NCBI GenBank assembly: GCA_016235775.1
Contig: JACRIU010000082.1
Location: 1 to 64,000, forward strand
Direction: 5' to 3'
DNA: 64,000 nucleotides
DNA from: Hydrogenophilales bacterium
Lineage (GTDB): Bacteria; Pseudomonadota; Gammaproteobacteria; Burkholderiales; Thiobacteraceae
Within the stretch, counting starts at the first letter, position 1; the number at the start of each line of letters is the position of its first letter. A program made the position numbers and the translations under genes. Below, piece by piece: positions 8,476 through 17,355 of the stretch. Under the pieces are notes generated by a model that did not search any database, had not been told where the DNA came from, and saw nothing but the letters and a program-made list of their open reading frames with translations.

Positions 8476-10734
8476 TTACTCGAAAGCTGCCTTCAACTCC
8501 GCGAAAAAAGTCCGCCCTGGGTACGGGTGGAAAACAAAATACCGCTCATCCGTGAGATTCTCTACCCCAAATCCGAACGTGACATCCTTTCGGGCCTGGT
8601 ACTTCAGCTTGAGATCGAACACGGTGTAAGAACTGGTGCCGCCGAACGTGTCCGGGTTGGTATCGGAGTTGTCGAGCGTGTTGTACTGCCGCCCCGAGTG
8701 GCGCGCGGCAAAGGTGTATGACAATTGCGGCGTCTGCCGGTAAGTGACCATTAAATTGGCGCGCCACAAGGGAACACGATAGAAATACTTGCCCTCGCTC
8801 GCCGGATATTTCGCATTCTCCAAGGTCTTGGCCTGGTTGTAGGCCACACTGGGGTTGATGTCGAGTCCTTGCACGAATACATTCGTGCCCCCATACGCCA
8901 CTTCCACCCCGCGGGTGCGCACGCGGTCGATGTTCTGGATGTTGGTTACGTTCGGGGACACGGTGGTGTTGGTCTGGCTCATGATGGCATCGTTCACGTC
9001 CTCTTCGTACAGAGACATGCGCAGCGTGCCGTGGCCGTAATAGCGTTCGAAGGTAAGGTCCTTGGAAAACGCATTCTCGGGCTTCAGGTTCGGATCGTTG
9101 TTGAGCAGCGTCATGCCGGTGATCCTGCCCTGGAACAGTTCGCTCACGGTTGGGTAGCGATAGGCTTTGGCCAGAGACAGACGCGCCAGCCAGCGATCGC
9201 TGGGAGCAAACTCCAGCGATGCCTTGGGAGACCAGTTGGACTGCTTGCGTTCGCCATAGGCAATATTGACGCTGCTGGTGGCGCGCGAGCCTTCGTAGGC
9301 GCGCCATTGCTCGTGGCGGGCGCCCAGCACGAGCTTCCATGCCTCCGCCATCTGCCAGGCATCCTGCGCGAACAGTGCATGGGTTTCAGTCTTGCCGGCA
9401 AAGGCGCTGTTCAGTCCGGTGAGCGTCTCCACTTGCCAGTCTGAGGCATTGTAGGTCTGGCTGTTGAGCCAATAATTGTCGTAGTGATAACCGAACGTCG
9501 GCCAATGGCTCCCCGGCATTAGTTGCGGGCGGTGGTCAGCCTTGATGTCGAAGGAGCGCCAGCCGGTGGAGTCGCCGTAGGTGACGGTGCCCGCGCCTGC
9601 GCCCGATCCGCTGGAGGTGCGGCTAACATCCTTGGCCACGTCGAACAGGGATGCAACGGCCTCATAGTTCCAGCCGGTCTGATTGCGCGTCTTAAGCGAA
9701 GCGCCATACAGCCAGCGCGCGTCTTCTCCGCTGCTGGGCGCGAAGGTCGCGCCCGCGATGGTGTAGCGGAAACCGTCGATGTTCACATTGCCGCTTAGCA
9801 CCGGGTTGCCGCTGGCGTCGCGCAGGTAGGAGATGGTCGTGCTGTCCCGGTTCTGGCCCCAATAACTGGCAATGAACGTGCCCTGCAAGGACGGCGTGAA
9901 ATCGTAGACGAATTTCGTCTTAAGCTGGCTCTGGATTGTGTGGTCGATACCCTCGCTGCTTACACCCAGCACCACGCGCCGCGCACCTGTCTGGTCGCGG
10001 TCCGAGTGTGTGCCGGTGACTACTGTTTCGCCCCCCGTCACCGCTGTCGTCGACTGCGCCAGCGTGGCGAAGCTGAGCGGCTGGCTCTTGTTGTCGAGCC
10101 TATTGGCGGTGATCAGGTAGGACAGCGCGCCTGAGCGGGAGCCGATCAGGGCATTGATCTGGTTCCCATTGAACGTGTCATTCGTTCCGTACAGATCGTA
10201 ATGCTGGCTGAAGGCTTGCGCCTTCACGTCGGCCGTGAATTGCGAGGGCATTTTGGTCGTGATCAATACCGTGGAGCCGAGCGAGTTGCCGGGGTAGAGC
10301 GCCGAGTAAGGGCCGTAAATCACGTCAACCCGGTCAATTTCCTCCGGGCTGACCATGGACCAACGCGGCGGGAAGCTGAAATCGGAACCCAGGAAGTTGC
10401 TCAGGAGCAGACCGTCCGCCATCACCACGCTGCGCGCCGACTGACGGGTATTGGTGCCGCGGACGGATATGATGGCGTTCCGGTCGCCGATATAGCGCTT
10501 GCGCACGATCAGGTTGGGGGTGTATTTCAGCGCGTCCTCCGTATTGACGACGTTGAACTGCTCCATGCCCTCGGACGTGACGCCATAAGTGGTATTCGGC
10601 AGGTTGGCGGGAGTCGCCGGCCGTTCGCCGGAGACCGTCATTTCCGGCAAACTTTGCCCGGTTTCACCCGCCGCCCAGGCGAACGGCGTGAAGAAGACGG
10701 ATGCAAGCATAAGTGGAATGGCGCGTAGCTTCAT
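8476..10734 (-). CDS. TonB-dependent outer-membrane receptor
   Basis: An outer-membrane beta-barrel importer of about 750 residues. A signal peptide (about 1-22, ending FAWA) precedes a plug domain (about 40-165) with the usual segments TEDALKYTPNLIVRKR, GTNTRQSARSVVMADG and VDVIYGPYSALYPGNSLG, then a barrel whose last strand ends GRTFFAELKAAFE. The start at 10734 is chosen over 10740 because the AAAGG site is only two bases from the first ATG. No TonB box was defined with confidence. Upstream genes encode a periplasmic thioredoxin-like protein and a Cys/His-rich BNR protein, and downstream are tonB-exbB-exbD. The substrate is unknown; a metal or metal complex is my inference from the neighbours. 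Confidence 0.85.
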   Translation of the reverse strand: MKLRAIPLMLASVFFTPFAWAAGETGQSLPEMTVSGERPATPANLPNTTYGVTSEGMEQFNVVNTEDALKYTPNLIVRKRYIGDRNAIISVRGTNTRQSARSVVMADGLLLSNFLGSDFSFPPRWSMVSPEEIDRVDVIYGPYSALYPGNSLGSTVLITTKMPSQFTADVKAQAFSQHYDLYGTNDTFNGNQINALIGSRSGALSYLITANRLDNKSQPLSFATLAQSTTAVTGGETVVTGTHSDRDQTGARRVVLGVSSEGIDHTIQSQLKTKFVYDFTPSLQGTFIASYWGQNRDSTTISYLRDASGNPVLSGNVNIDGFRYTIAGATFAPSSGEDARWLYGASLKTRNQTGWNYEAVASLFDVAKDVSRTSSGSGAGAGTVTYGDSTGWRSFDIKADHRPQLMPGSHWPTFGYHYDNYWLNSQTYNASDWQVETLTGLNSAFAGKTETHALFAQDAWQMAEAWKLVLGARHEQWRAYEGSRATSSVNIAYGERKQSNWSPKASLEFAPSDRWLARLSLAKAYRYPTVSELFQGRITGMTLLNNDPNLKPENAFSKDLTFERYYGHGTLRMSLYEEDVNDAIMSQTNTTVSPNVTNIQNIDRVRTRGVEVAYGGTNVFVQGLDINPSVAYNQAKTLENAKYPASEGKYFYRVPLWRANLMVTYRQTPQLSYTFAARHSGRQYNTLDNSDTNPDTFGGTSSYTVFDLKLKYQARKDVTFGFGVENLTDERYFVFHPYPGRTFFAELKAAFE

Positions 10735-10778
10735 GAACATTGCCTTTTGTTGTTATCGATCAACCTTAGATATCCGGA

Positions 10779-11261
10779 TCAGTCGCGCACGTTTTGACGC
10801 AGCCAACTTTTTAACTTTTCCTCACCGAGAATTCCGGTGACCGCTTCACGTCGATGCTGCGCGTCGTACAGATAAGTGCGTGGCAATTCGCCATGCCATG
10901 CGGGATCGACGGCAGCCCGCAAACGCTCGGAGATGTCATCGTCGAATACCCAGGCTTCCATGCGGCCCAGCCCCAGGCTGCGCAATGTGGCTTGCAGCGC
11001 GGGGGTTTCCTCCGGCCGGTCCACCGATACCAGTACCAGCGGCAAGCGCTTCTCCGTATGCGCCAGCTTGCCCAGCATGGTCAGTTCCGTGATGCAGTGA
11101 CCGCACCAGTTGGCGGACCATAAACTCAGGATAAAAGGCTGCCCAGCGTAACGCGCCTGGATGGCCGCCAGGCTGTCGGCGTGAAAACGCGCCAACTCGT
11201 TTGCTTGCGCCGCCTGGCTGGAGATGCAGCAAATGAAACTTAGGAGCCAAAGCTTTTTCAC
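10779..11261 (-). CDS. Exported thioredoxin-fold protein (CGHC)
   Basis: A signal peptide (about residues 1-20, ending SQAAQA) is followed by a TlpA/thioredoxin-like domain with the redox pair Cys53-Gly-His-Cys56 in LWSANWCGHC. A CGHC centre is more typical of oxidising or isomerising enzymes than of TlpA reductases (CxPC). The gene begins inside the end of the upstream BNR gene (four-base overlap) and is followed 44 bases later by the TonB-dependent receptor, so it is probably co-transcribed. A role in disulfide handling of the Cys-rich BNR protein, or in metal handling, is inference. Confidence 0.75.
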   Translation of the reverse strand: MKKLWLLSFICCISSQAAQANELARFHADSLAAIQARYAGQPFILSLWSANWCGHCITELTMLGKLAHTEKRLPLVLVSVDRPEETPALQATLRSLGLGRMEAWVFDDDISERLRAAVDPAWHGELPRTYLYDAQHRREAVTGILGEEKLKSWLRQNVRD

Positions 11262-12487
11262 GGCTTGCTCCCCGCGCCTTCAACCGGCAGGACGCGCACG
11301 CCTTCGGTCGCCGCGCTCCACACGACCAAGGCCTTTTTTCCGTCAGTCAGCGGCACCGGGTAATCCGCGGCGCCCGCCGTCTCGGCAAGGCGGCGCGGGA
11401 CTTCCCATTGCGCCCCCCCATCACGCGAGCGCTGGGCCCACACGGAATAGACCCGGCCGTCGAATTCACGCCAAGCCAACAGCACCATGGCGCCCGCCGC
11501 CGCCACGGCCGGGTGCCCGGCCTGTGCGGCAGGATTGCCGATTGGCAGGGGGGGCGTCATCTCATCACCCTTCATGCGCCGATAGAAAATTCCTTTGCGC
11601 TTGTTGCCTTGCGTGAACCACACAAGGTGCAGCGCGCCGTGTCCGTCCGCTGCGATGCCGCCACCGTGATGAGGACAGGCATCTATCTGCCAGTCGTCGT
11701 CCGTCGCTCTGCGCACCGGCCCACCCGACAGATTGACCAGGGCGAAGTCGCGCGTGTTGGTATCGAAAATATTGCGCCAGAAGGCGACGGGGCCATCAGC
11801 CGACCAGACCATGCCGGTGCGGCAACACTCGCAGGTGTGCTCCACCAGCCGCCGATTGGGCGCGAAGTGCACCCCGTTATCTTCCGATTCCACTGCGTAG
11901 AGGGATACACCGCCGAACGGCCTGCCTTGCGCCTTCGCCGCATCGCGTTCGCGGGCATCCAGCCACGCCACAGCCACCTTGCCGCGGCCATCGCTTGCCA
12001 GGGAATCGAAGCGATGGCTGATTTCGAGGCCGTCGTCGTTAAGCGTGACCGGTTCGCTAAATACCGCGCCGCCATCGCGCGAGCGCGCATAACGTATCTC
12101 GCCCGAATGGCGCTTGCTCAGCGCGCGCACCCAGGTGAGATGCACCGTGCCGTCCGCGCTCACGGCGATCTTGGGGCGGCTCTCGCCGTCCGCCATGATC
12201 GCTTCCGGCTGCGGGGTAATCGTAAGCGGGGCCGAAAAACGCCTGCCGTCATCCCCGGAGCGGGAAAGCAGCAGCCGCTGATTTTCGACCCTGACCAGCC
12301 AAAGACGCCCTTTTGCATCCAGCGTGGCGCCTACCGCGAGAGTGGAGGCAGGCCCATTGCCTGCACGCTGCACGGAAGCGGCGCCATTCTTGTTTGAAAC
12401 GTCCGGCGCAGTCTCTGCGTAGGCCGAAAAGAAAAAGCCGCCCGTGAGGGCGGCGAAAATCACGAATGGAAAAAATCTGTGCCGCAT
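11258..12487 (-). CDS. Exported BNR/Asp-box (sialidase-fold) protein with Cys/His clusters
   Basis: A signal peptide (about 1-24, ending SAYAE) leads into a six-bladed-propeller-type protein with repeated Asp boxes of the form SxDxGxxF (SGDDGRRFS, SRDGGAVFS, SEDNGVHFA, SRDGGAQWE). Two unusual clusters stand out: HTCECC with Cys219, Cys221 and Cys222, and CPHHGGG with Cys271, His273 and His274. These look like metal ligands or redox-active cysteines rather than parts of a sialidase active site. It is the first gene of the run with the thioredoxin-like protein, the receptor and tonB-exbB-exbD. I therefore read it as a periplasmic metal-related accessory protein, not a sialidase; the metal is unknown. 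Confidence 0.7.
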   Translation of the reverse strand: MRHRFFPFVIFAALTGGFFFSAYAETAPDVSNKNGAASVQRAGNGPASTLAVGATLDAKGRLWLVRVENQRLLLSRSGDDGRRFSAPLTITPQPEAIMADGESRPKIAVSADGTVHLTWVRALSKRHSGEIRYARSRDGGAVFSEPVTLNDDGLEISHRFDSLASDGRGKVAVAWLDARERDAAKAQGRPFGGVSLYAVESEDNGVHFAPNRRLVEHTCECCRTGMVWSADGPVAFWRNIFDTNTRDFALVNLSGGPVRRATDDDWQIDACPHHGGGIAADGHGALHLVWFTQGNKRKGIFYRRMKGDEMTPPLPIGNPAAQAGHPAVAAAGAMVLLAWREFDGRVYSVWAQRSRDGGAQWEVPRRLAETAGAADYPVPLTDGKKALVVWSAATEGVRVLPVEGAGSKP

Positions 12488-12664
12488 ACTGCTTATCTAT
12501 TGTTGGAATTGCTCGAATCCTAGCCGTGCAGCCAGCACGCGGGAATGCGACACGTTGTCGCAGCCCCTTTTTACCCTAGAGCGCGATACATATCTCATTG
12601 AGTTATTTCGCTATTCCAGCATGATTAGCAAATTCTAATGTTATAAATCGCTAAGGAATACAAC

Positions 12665-13129
12665 ATGCCTCTCGGCACCACCCTGACCCAGTTTCTGATC
12701 GAAGAGCAGCGCCACGTTCAAGGCGCCACCGGTGACTTCACCGGTCTGTTGAACGACGTTGTCACCGCCTGCAAGATGATTGCCAACGGCGTGAATCACG
12801 GTGACCTGCTGGGCGTGCTGGGTGCGGCCGGTTCCGAAAATGTGCAGGGCGAAGAGCAGAAGAAGATGGACATCCTGTCCAACGAAATCTTCCTGAAGCG
12901 CAACGAGTGGGCCGGCCACCTGGCCGCCATGGCCTCGGAAGAAATGGACGAGATTTACCAGATTCCCGCCGGCAACCCGCGCGGCAAGGACTTCAATATG
13001 CGCTGGGTCGCCTCCATGGTGGCCGAAGTGCACCGCATCCACCAGCGCGTGCCGGTGATCCTGGGCTCGAAGCACGAAGTGGACGTGTTGGTTTCCTATC
13101 ATCAGTATCCGCAGTCCAAAGCGGCGTAA
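12665..13129 (+). pseudogene. fbp: Internally deleted class I fructose-1,6-bisphosphatase (two in-frame gaps)
   Basis: Residues 1-108 match the N-terminus of class I FBPase (TLTQFLIEEQ, GAAGSENVQGEEQKK, ASEEMDEIYQIPAGNPRGK). The protein then jumps to the segment FNMRWVASMVAEVHRI, normally about residue 225-245, and from there directly to the C-terminal block HQRVPVILGSKHEV, normally about residue 300. About 180 of 335 residues are gone, including the metal-binding DPLDGSS loop and most of the substrate site. Both junctions (near 12988 and 13040) keep the frame, and the start, an AAGGA-type ribosome site and a strong terminator remain. It cannot be an active FBPase, but it could still be expressed. 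An assembly artefact cannot be excluded. Confidence 0.8.
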
Positions 13130-13153
13130 ATCTTACTACTGCTTCGCTTCAAA

Positions 13154-13188
13154 CAAAACGCCCCGGACCAGCCGGGGCGTTTTGTTTT
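13154..13188 (+). terminator. Rho-independent terminator after the fbp remnant
   Basis: Stem CGCCCCGG / CCGGGGCG with loop ACCA, extended by AAAA/TTTT pairing and followed by a T-rich tail. It lies 25 bases past the stop codon. Confidence 0.85.
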
Positions 13189-13265
13189 CTGGTCTCTTAC
13201 CAGGCGCGATTCATTGCCTATAGTTAAGGAAAGCAATCGCACCCATCACAACCCAGGAGAAGAAA

Positions 13266-13538
13266 ATGGCCATCATCACCATCGGCAACTATTACGCGGA
13301 ATGGAATCCCTCCGGCTGCGTGGACAAACCAGGCGAAGGCCGCCTGATTTTACGCAGCGCGACCCAGCTCACCGATTTACATTATTTAAACGGGCTGCAC
13401 TCGGACGATTACCGCAATCTGCTGCATTTGCTGCAAACCGAGAAGCCGCTGTATTGGGATACCGAGGCGGGCAAACTGCGCACCGCACATCCGCAAACGC
13501 ACAACGCGGAGCCGGTGGGGGAGCAAGAAGGGCATTAA
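13266..13538 (+). CDS. Hypothetical small protein
   Basis: A 90-residue soluble protein starting MAIITIGNYYAEWNPSGCVD, preceded by an AGGAGAAG ribosome-binding site eight bases upstream. No domain was recognised. The C-terminal third is rich in His, Glu and polar residues and looks disordered. It stands alone between the fbp terminator and a palindromic repeat. Clear ribosome site and normal codon use support a real gene; function is unknown. Confidence 0.6.
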   Translation: MAIITIGNYYAEWNPSGCVDKPGEGRLILRSATQLTDLHYLNGLHSDDYRNLLHLLQTEKPLYWDTEAGKLRTAHPQTHNAEPVGEQEGH

Positions 13539-13569
13539 GCTATCCAAACTTTCTCAGCGTGGCTAAATC

Positions 13570-13638
13570 AGCCGGCTGGAAGCCGGCGCTACACACTACT
13601 GTGCTTCTATAGTGGCGCCGGCATCCTTGCCGGCAAAC
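13570..13638. repeat. REP-like pair of palindromes (GCCGGC family)
   Basis: Two inverted units, GCCGGCTGGAAGCCGGCGC then TAC, and GCGCCGGCATCCTTGCCGGC, separated by about 25 bases. They share the GCCGGC...GCGCTAC core seen at 6,326, 23,446 and 55,970. The pair lies between the hypothetical gene and the convergent GTPase gene. Confidence 0.6.
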
Positions 13639-13684
13639 CCGTCAGTTTTAAACTGGCCGAGTTTCATTGCTAATCAGGTTAAAT

Positions 13685-15628
13685 TTAAGCGGTCTTAAGC
13701 TGCGCCGCCTGCTGCGGGCGTTGCAGCTTGGTGAGAATACCTTCCAACACGGCAAGCTGCTTGAGCAGCGCGGACTGCGAGGCGTCCAATTCCACCAAGC
13801 GATCTTGCAGCGAATCGATGTTGTCGTGGATTTTGCGGATGTTTTCCAGGCGGCGCTCGATTTGCATCTTGTGATCGTTGATCTGCGTGATGAGCGGCGT
13901 GAGCACGTTGCGCAACCAGGCTTCGCAATCCACGCGTGTTTTTTCGAATACCATGCGCGCCTCGCCCACCAGACTCAAAAAGAATTTGCGGATCAGAAAA
14001 TGCTTCTCGGTCATGATGTTGATCGGGTCGCGGCAGAAATCCTCGGCATGGTGCGCGAGCTTGCGGATGGCTTCCATGTATTGATCGATCGTCAACTCCG
14101 GCGCATGACGGCGCTCGAAGCCGTGTTTGACGTGGAAACGGATATAGGCCGCATCCACCAGCCCCTTGATCTGTTTGGCGTGCTTATGGATATGCTGATA
14201 CTGATGCGCGGTCTGGCGGATCAGCATTTGCATGCTGCGCGACAGGCCGGCGGTGGTCCAACTGCCTTGGATCGACGCGTGGGATTTTTCCAGAATATCG
14301 TCCAAGCGGTCGATGCTTAGATTATTCAGCAGCAAGCGCCCTTGCTGGGTAATGACCCCGCGCGTGACGTTGAAGGCCTTCACCGTCTCTTCGTAACTGC
14401 GCTTATCCTCATCCAATAGGCTGAGCATTTTGTGGATCACTTCCTTGTTCTTGCCGGAGAGCGAGGACAGTTCCTTATGCTCATGGCGCGCGGCGGCGAT
14501 CTGCTGGCGCACACTGTTGTAGGAAGCGAGCACCATGGCGCCGATTTCCTGGGTGACGCTCTTGCGCAGCAACTCCTGACGGGCTGGAATGATGTCGTTG
14601 GCGAGTATTTGCTCCAGGCGCTCGATGCCGCTTTTGGCGAGCAAGGCCGGGTCATTTTTGATTTTGGCGACCAGCGCCTTTTGCGCCGAGACCGCCAGCA
14701 CATTGCCCACGGGCAAGCCGAGCTGCTGCGCCGTGGCCTCCTGCTGGCGCTGCACGCTTTGTTGAATCTTGTCCCACGGCTTCAGCTCGTCCCACAACAC
14801 ATCGATTTTGTTCAGCACCGCGATGGTGTGCTTGGCGTGTTTTTGCACATGCTTCTGCCAAATTTCCATATCGGATTTGGTGACGCCGGAATCGAGCGCG
14901 AGCAGGAACAGCACCGCGTGCGCGTTCGGAATCATGGAGAGCGTGAGCTCGGGCTCGCTGCCCAGCGCGTTCAGGCCAGGCGTATCCAATATCGCCAAGC
15001 CGTTCTTCAACAGCGGATGGGGGTAATTGATCAAGGCATGGCGCCAGGCGGGGATTTCCACCCTGTCGCCGCGCACCATTTCCTGCATGGTCGAATCCTG
15101 GTCGTCCCACAAGCCCAGGGTGCGCGCCTCGACCTTGGTGACCAGCTTGGTTTGGGTGAGGCATTGCATCGCCTCCATCATCGCGTCGGCGGAATCGAGT
15201 TTGAGCCGCGTGCTCACCCATTCGATGGGCTTGCGCTTGAATTGGCTGATGGTCTCGTCGCGATAGCGGGTCTCGATCGGCAGCAGGCGAATGAACGGCT
15301 CTTCGCGCGGATCGTAGAATAATTCGGTCGGGCACATGGTCGTGCGCCCCGCATCGGAGGGCAGCAAGCGCTGTTTGAAGTCGGCGAAAAACAGCGCGTT
15401 GATCAGCTCGCTTTTACCGCGCGAAAATTCGGCCACGAAGGCGAGCGTGACGTGATCCTGTTTCAGGCTCTCCAGCAAATCAAACAACTTGAGCGACTGC
15501 TGCGCCTCGAATTCCTGATGATCGTCCAGCCAATCTTGATAGACAGTAATGGCGGCGCCCAGCTCATCGCGCCATAGTTGGTAATCCCTGACCTGTTGTT
15601 CCAGCAGTGCGCTCATGCGTTTGCCCAC
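13685..15628 (-). CDS. Dynamin-family GTPase-like protein
   Basis: A 647-residue protein with a GTPase domain in the first half: G1 loop in AEFSRGKSELIN (GKS at 71-73), Thr-rich switch in GRTTMCPTELF (G2), G3 as LDTPGLNALG, and G4 as NKID. The second half is predominantly helical with long charged stretches (about 370-640), as in bacterial dynamin-like proteins that act at membranes. No membrane helix is evident. It overlaps the end of the DUF167 gene and ends the yggS-proC-yggT-yggU run. Methionine 5 (15616) is an equally good start. Specific cellular role is unknown. Confidence 0.75.
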   Translation of the reverse strand: MGKRMSALLEQQVRDYQLWRDELGAAITVYQDWLDDHQEFEAQQSLKLFDLLESLKQDHVTLAFVAEFSRGKSELINALFFADFKQRLLPSDAGRTTMCPTELFYDPREEPFIRLLPIETRYRDETISQFKRKPIEWVSTRLKLDSADAMMEAMQCLTQTKLVTKVEARTLGLWDDQDSTMQEMVRGDRVEIPAWRHALINYPHPLLKNGLAILDTPGLNALGSEPELTLSMIPNAHAVLFLLALDSGVTKSDMEIWQKHVQKHAKHTIAVLNKIDVLWDELKPWDKIQQSVQRQQEATAQQLGLPVGNVLAVSAQKALVAKIKNDPALLAKSGIERLEQILANDIIPARQELLRKSVTQEIGAMVLASYNSVRQQIAAARHEHKELSSLSGKNKEVIHKMLSLLDEDKRSYEETVKAFNVTRGVITQQGRLLLNNLSIDRLDDILEKSHASIQGSWTTAGLSRSMQMLIRQTAHQYQHIHKHAKQIKGLVDAAYIRFHVKHGFERRHAPELTIDQYMEAIRKLAHHAEDFCRDPINIMTEKHFLIRKFFLSLVGEARMVFEKTRVDCEAWLRNVLTPLITQINDHKMQIERRLENIRKIHDNIDSLQDRLVELDASQSALLKQLAVLEGILTKLQRPQQAAQLKTA

Positions 15629-15909
15629 AGTGTTTCCGGTTCCACGGTGGAAGCATAAACCTCCACCACTTTGTGCCTGCCCTGGCTGCCTTGCTTCACC
15701 ACCACTTGCGCGGCCGGCACTTTAAATGCCCGGCCCAAATATTTCACCAGCGCCGCATTGGCCTGCCCCTCGATCGGCGCGGCATTGATCTGGATTTTCA
15801 GCGCCTCAGCATGCGGCCCGACCACTCGCGTCGCGCGCGCGCCAGGCTGAATATGCAGCGTCAGCACCAGGCAGCCTTTTTTGGCGTCGCGCCGATACCA
15901 GCTTGGCAT
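15613..15909 (-). CDS. DUF167 (YggU-family) protein
   Basis: A 98-residue protein with the DUF167 pattern: VLTLHIQPGARATRVVG, then INAAPIEGQANAALVKYLG, and VVVKQGSQGRHKVVEV near the end. The family is conserved but its biochemical role is not established. The start at 15909 is one base after the yggT stop (TGAGATG); the frame extends to 15927. It follows yggT directly, the usual neighbour. Confidence 0.85.
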   Translation of the reverse strand: MPSWYRRDAKKGCLVLTLHIQPGARATRVVGPHAEALKIQINAAPIEGQANAALVKYLGRAFKVPAAQVVVKQGSQGRHKVVEVYASTVEPETLWANA

Positions 15910-15910
15910 C

Positions 15911-16486
15911 TCACATGAGGCCTGCATGAATGAGGCTAGCCAGCCACGGCAGGATAAACTGCAACAGCACCGAGCAAGTCAGCACCACGACCATCGGCGA
16001 CAAATCGATATTGCCGATCGGCGGCAAGATTTTCTGAATCCGGCGGGTGAAGGGCCGGTTCATTGCATTGAGCAGGCTCATGTACGGACTATACGGGTTG
16101 GCCAAGCTGATCACGAACAACATGAACTGCAACAGAATCACCATCCACAGCGCGATCTTGAGCAGCTCCATCAAGGCCGCCAGCGCGACGCCGCCGGCCA
16201 ATCCCAGCCCCATCTCCGCCGCGCGCCCGGTGAGCGCCACGACGATCACCACCAGCAACAGCTCGACCAGCCAGGCGACCGTCAGCGTCGCGAGATCGAG
16301 CCCCCACAGACCGGGAATGACGCGGCGCAGCGGCTTCACCGCGAAATCGGTGAGGGTCATGGCGAATTGCGACAGGGGATTGTTGTAGGAGGCGCGCGTT
16401 AGCTGCAAATGAAAGCGCAGCAGCAGCACCGCAACGAAGGCAGTGGCCACGCTATCGAGCAGAAAGATTAAAGCGCTGATTAACAT
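15911..16486 (-). CDS. YggT family membrane protein
   Basis: A 191-residue inner-membrane protein made of two YGGT repeats, with hydrophobic helices at about 1-22, 65-90, 95-130 and 160-185. Each repeat has the family feature of a basic segment near a helix (YNNPLSQFAMTLTDFAVKPLRRVIP and SLLNAMNRPFTRRIQKILPP). The family has been linked to osmotic or cell-division functions in other bacteria, but no reaction is known. It sits between proC and yggU in the common yggS-proC-yggT-yggU order. Confidence 0.88.
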   Translation of the reverse strand: MLISALIFLLDSVATAFVAVLLLRFHLQLTRASYNNPLSQFAMTLTDFAVKPLRRVIPGLWGLDLATLTVAWLVELLLVVIVVALTGRAAEMGLGLAGGVALAALMELLKIALWMVILLQFMLFVISLANPYSPYMSLLNAMNRPFTRRIQKILPPIGNIDLSPMVVVLTCSVLLQFILPWLASLIHAGLM

Positions 16487-16539
16487 GCAGCCCGCATTTT
16501 TGCAGGTAACCCCAGATAACTCAAGGATTACTCAAGGAA

Positions 16540-17355
16540 TTAGCCTTGTTTCCCCAACTCGTCGCCCAATTCATGGGAGCGCTCCGCCGCGGCGCGCACC
16601 GCGCGTTGGATCAAGGCCTTAACGTCCACTTGCTCCAGGGATTGAATCGCCCGTTCCGTGGTACCGCCTTTTGACGTGACTTTAGCGCGCAGCGTCGCGG
16701 GATCATCCTGGCTCTGGCGCGCAAGCTGCGCCGCGCCGAGGAAGGTGGCGAGCGCCAGTTCGCGCCCTTGCGCCGGGCTTAATCCCAACTCCAGCGCCGC
16801 CGCTTCCAGCGCCTCGATGAAATAAAACACATAGGCCGGGCCGCTGCCGGAGACCGCCGTCACGGCATCCATCTGCGTTTCTTCATCCAGCCAGACGCAA
16901 GCACCGACGGCTTCCATCACTTGCTGTGCTTGGCCGCGCTCGGTAATGCTCACCCCCGGCAAGGCATACAGGCCGGTTACCCCGGCGCGCACCAGGGCCG
17001 GCGTATTGGGCATGGCGCGCACCAGCCGCGCATAATCCCCCAGCCAGCGCGCCAGATCTTGCGCGCGCACCCCGGCGGCGATCGAGATCACCAACTGCCT
17101 GCGCAGCAAGGGTTTCAATTCACCGGCTACCGCGCACAACTGCTGCGGCTTGACCGCCAGCACGATGAGATCGGTTTGCACCGCTTCGGCGCTGATGCCA
17201 GGATAAGTCTTCAGCTTAAATGCCCGCGTCAACGTGGCGCGCGCATCGGCATTGATTTCCACCACATGAATATCGCCCGGGTTAAACCCCCGCTGCATCA
17301 GCCCGCCGATCAAGGCGCCGGCCATGTTGCCGCCGCCGATAAAAGTGATTTTCAT
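16540..17355 (-). CDS. proC: Pyrroline-5-carboxylate reductase
   Basis: Catalyses the last step of proline synthesis, NAD(P)H-dependent reduction of pyrroline-5-carboxylate, in the cytoplasm. The 271 residues begin with a Rossmann motif (FIGGGNMAGALIGGL), include the MPNTPALVRAGVTGLYA stretch, and carry the ProC signature region in the C-terminal dimerisation domain (AVSGSGPAYVFYFIEAL and ATLRAKVTSKGGTTERAI). The start overlaps the yggS stop (ATGA), indicating translational coupling. Confidence 0.95.
   Translation of the reverse strand: MKITFIGGGNMAGALIGGLMQRGFNPGDIHVVEINADARATLTRAFKLKTYPGISAEAVQTDLIVLAVKPQQLCAVAGELKPLLRRQLVISIAAGVRAQDLARWLGDYARLVRAMPNTPALVRAGVTGLYALPGVSITERGQAQQVMEAVGACVWLDEETQMDAVTAVSGSGPAYVFYFIEALEAAALELGLSPAQGRELALATFLGAAQLARQSQDDPATLRAKVTSKGGTTERAIQSLEQVDVKALIQRAVRAAAERSHELGDELGKQG

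Noticed and set aside
11258-12487. Annotation as an active sialidase
   Set aside because: Only the Asp-box propeller is shared; the Arg triad and other catalytic residues were not recognised and the context is metal or receptor related.
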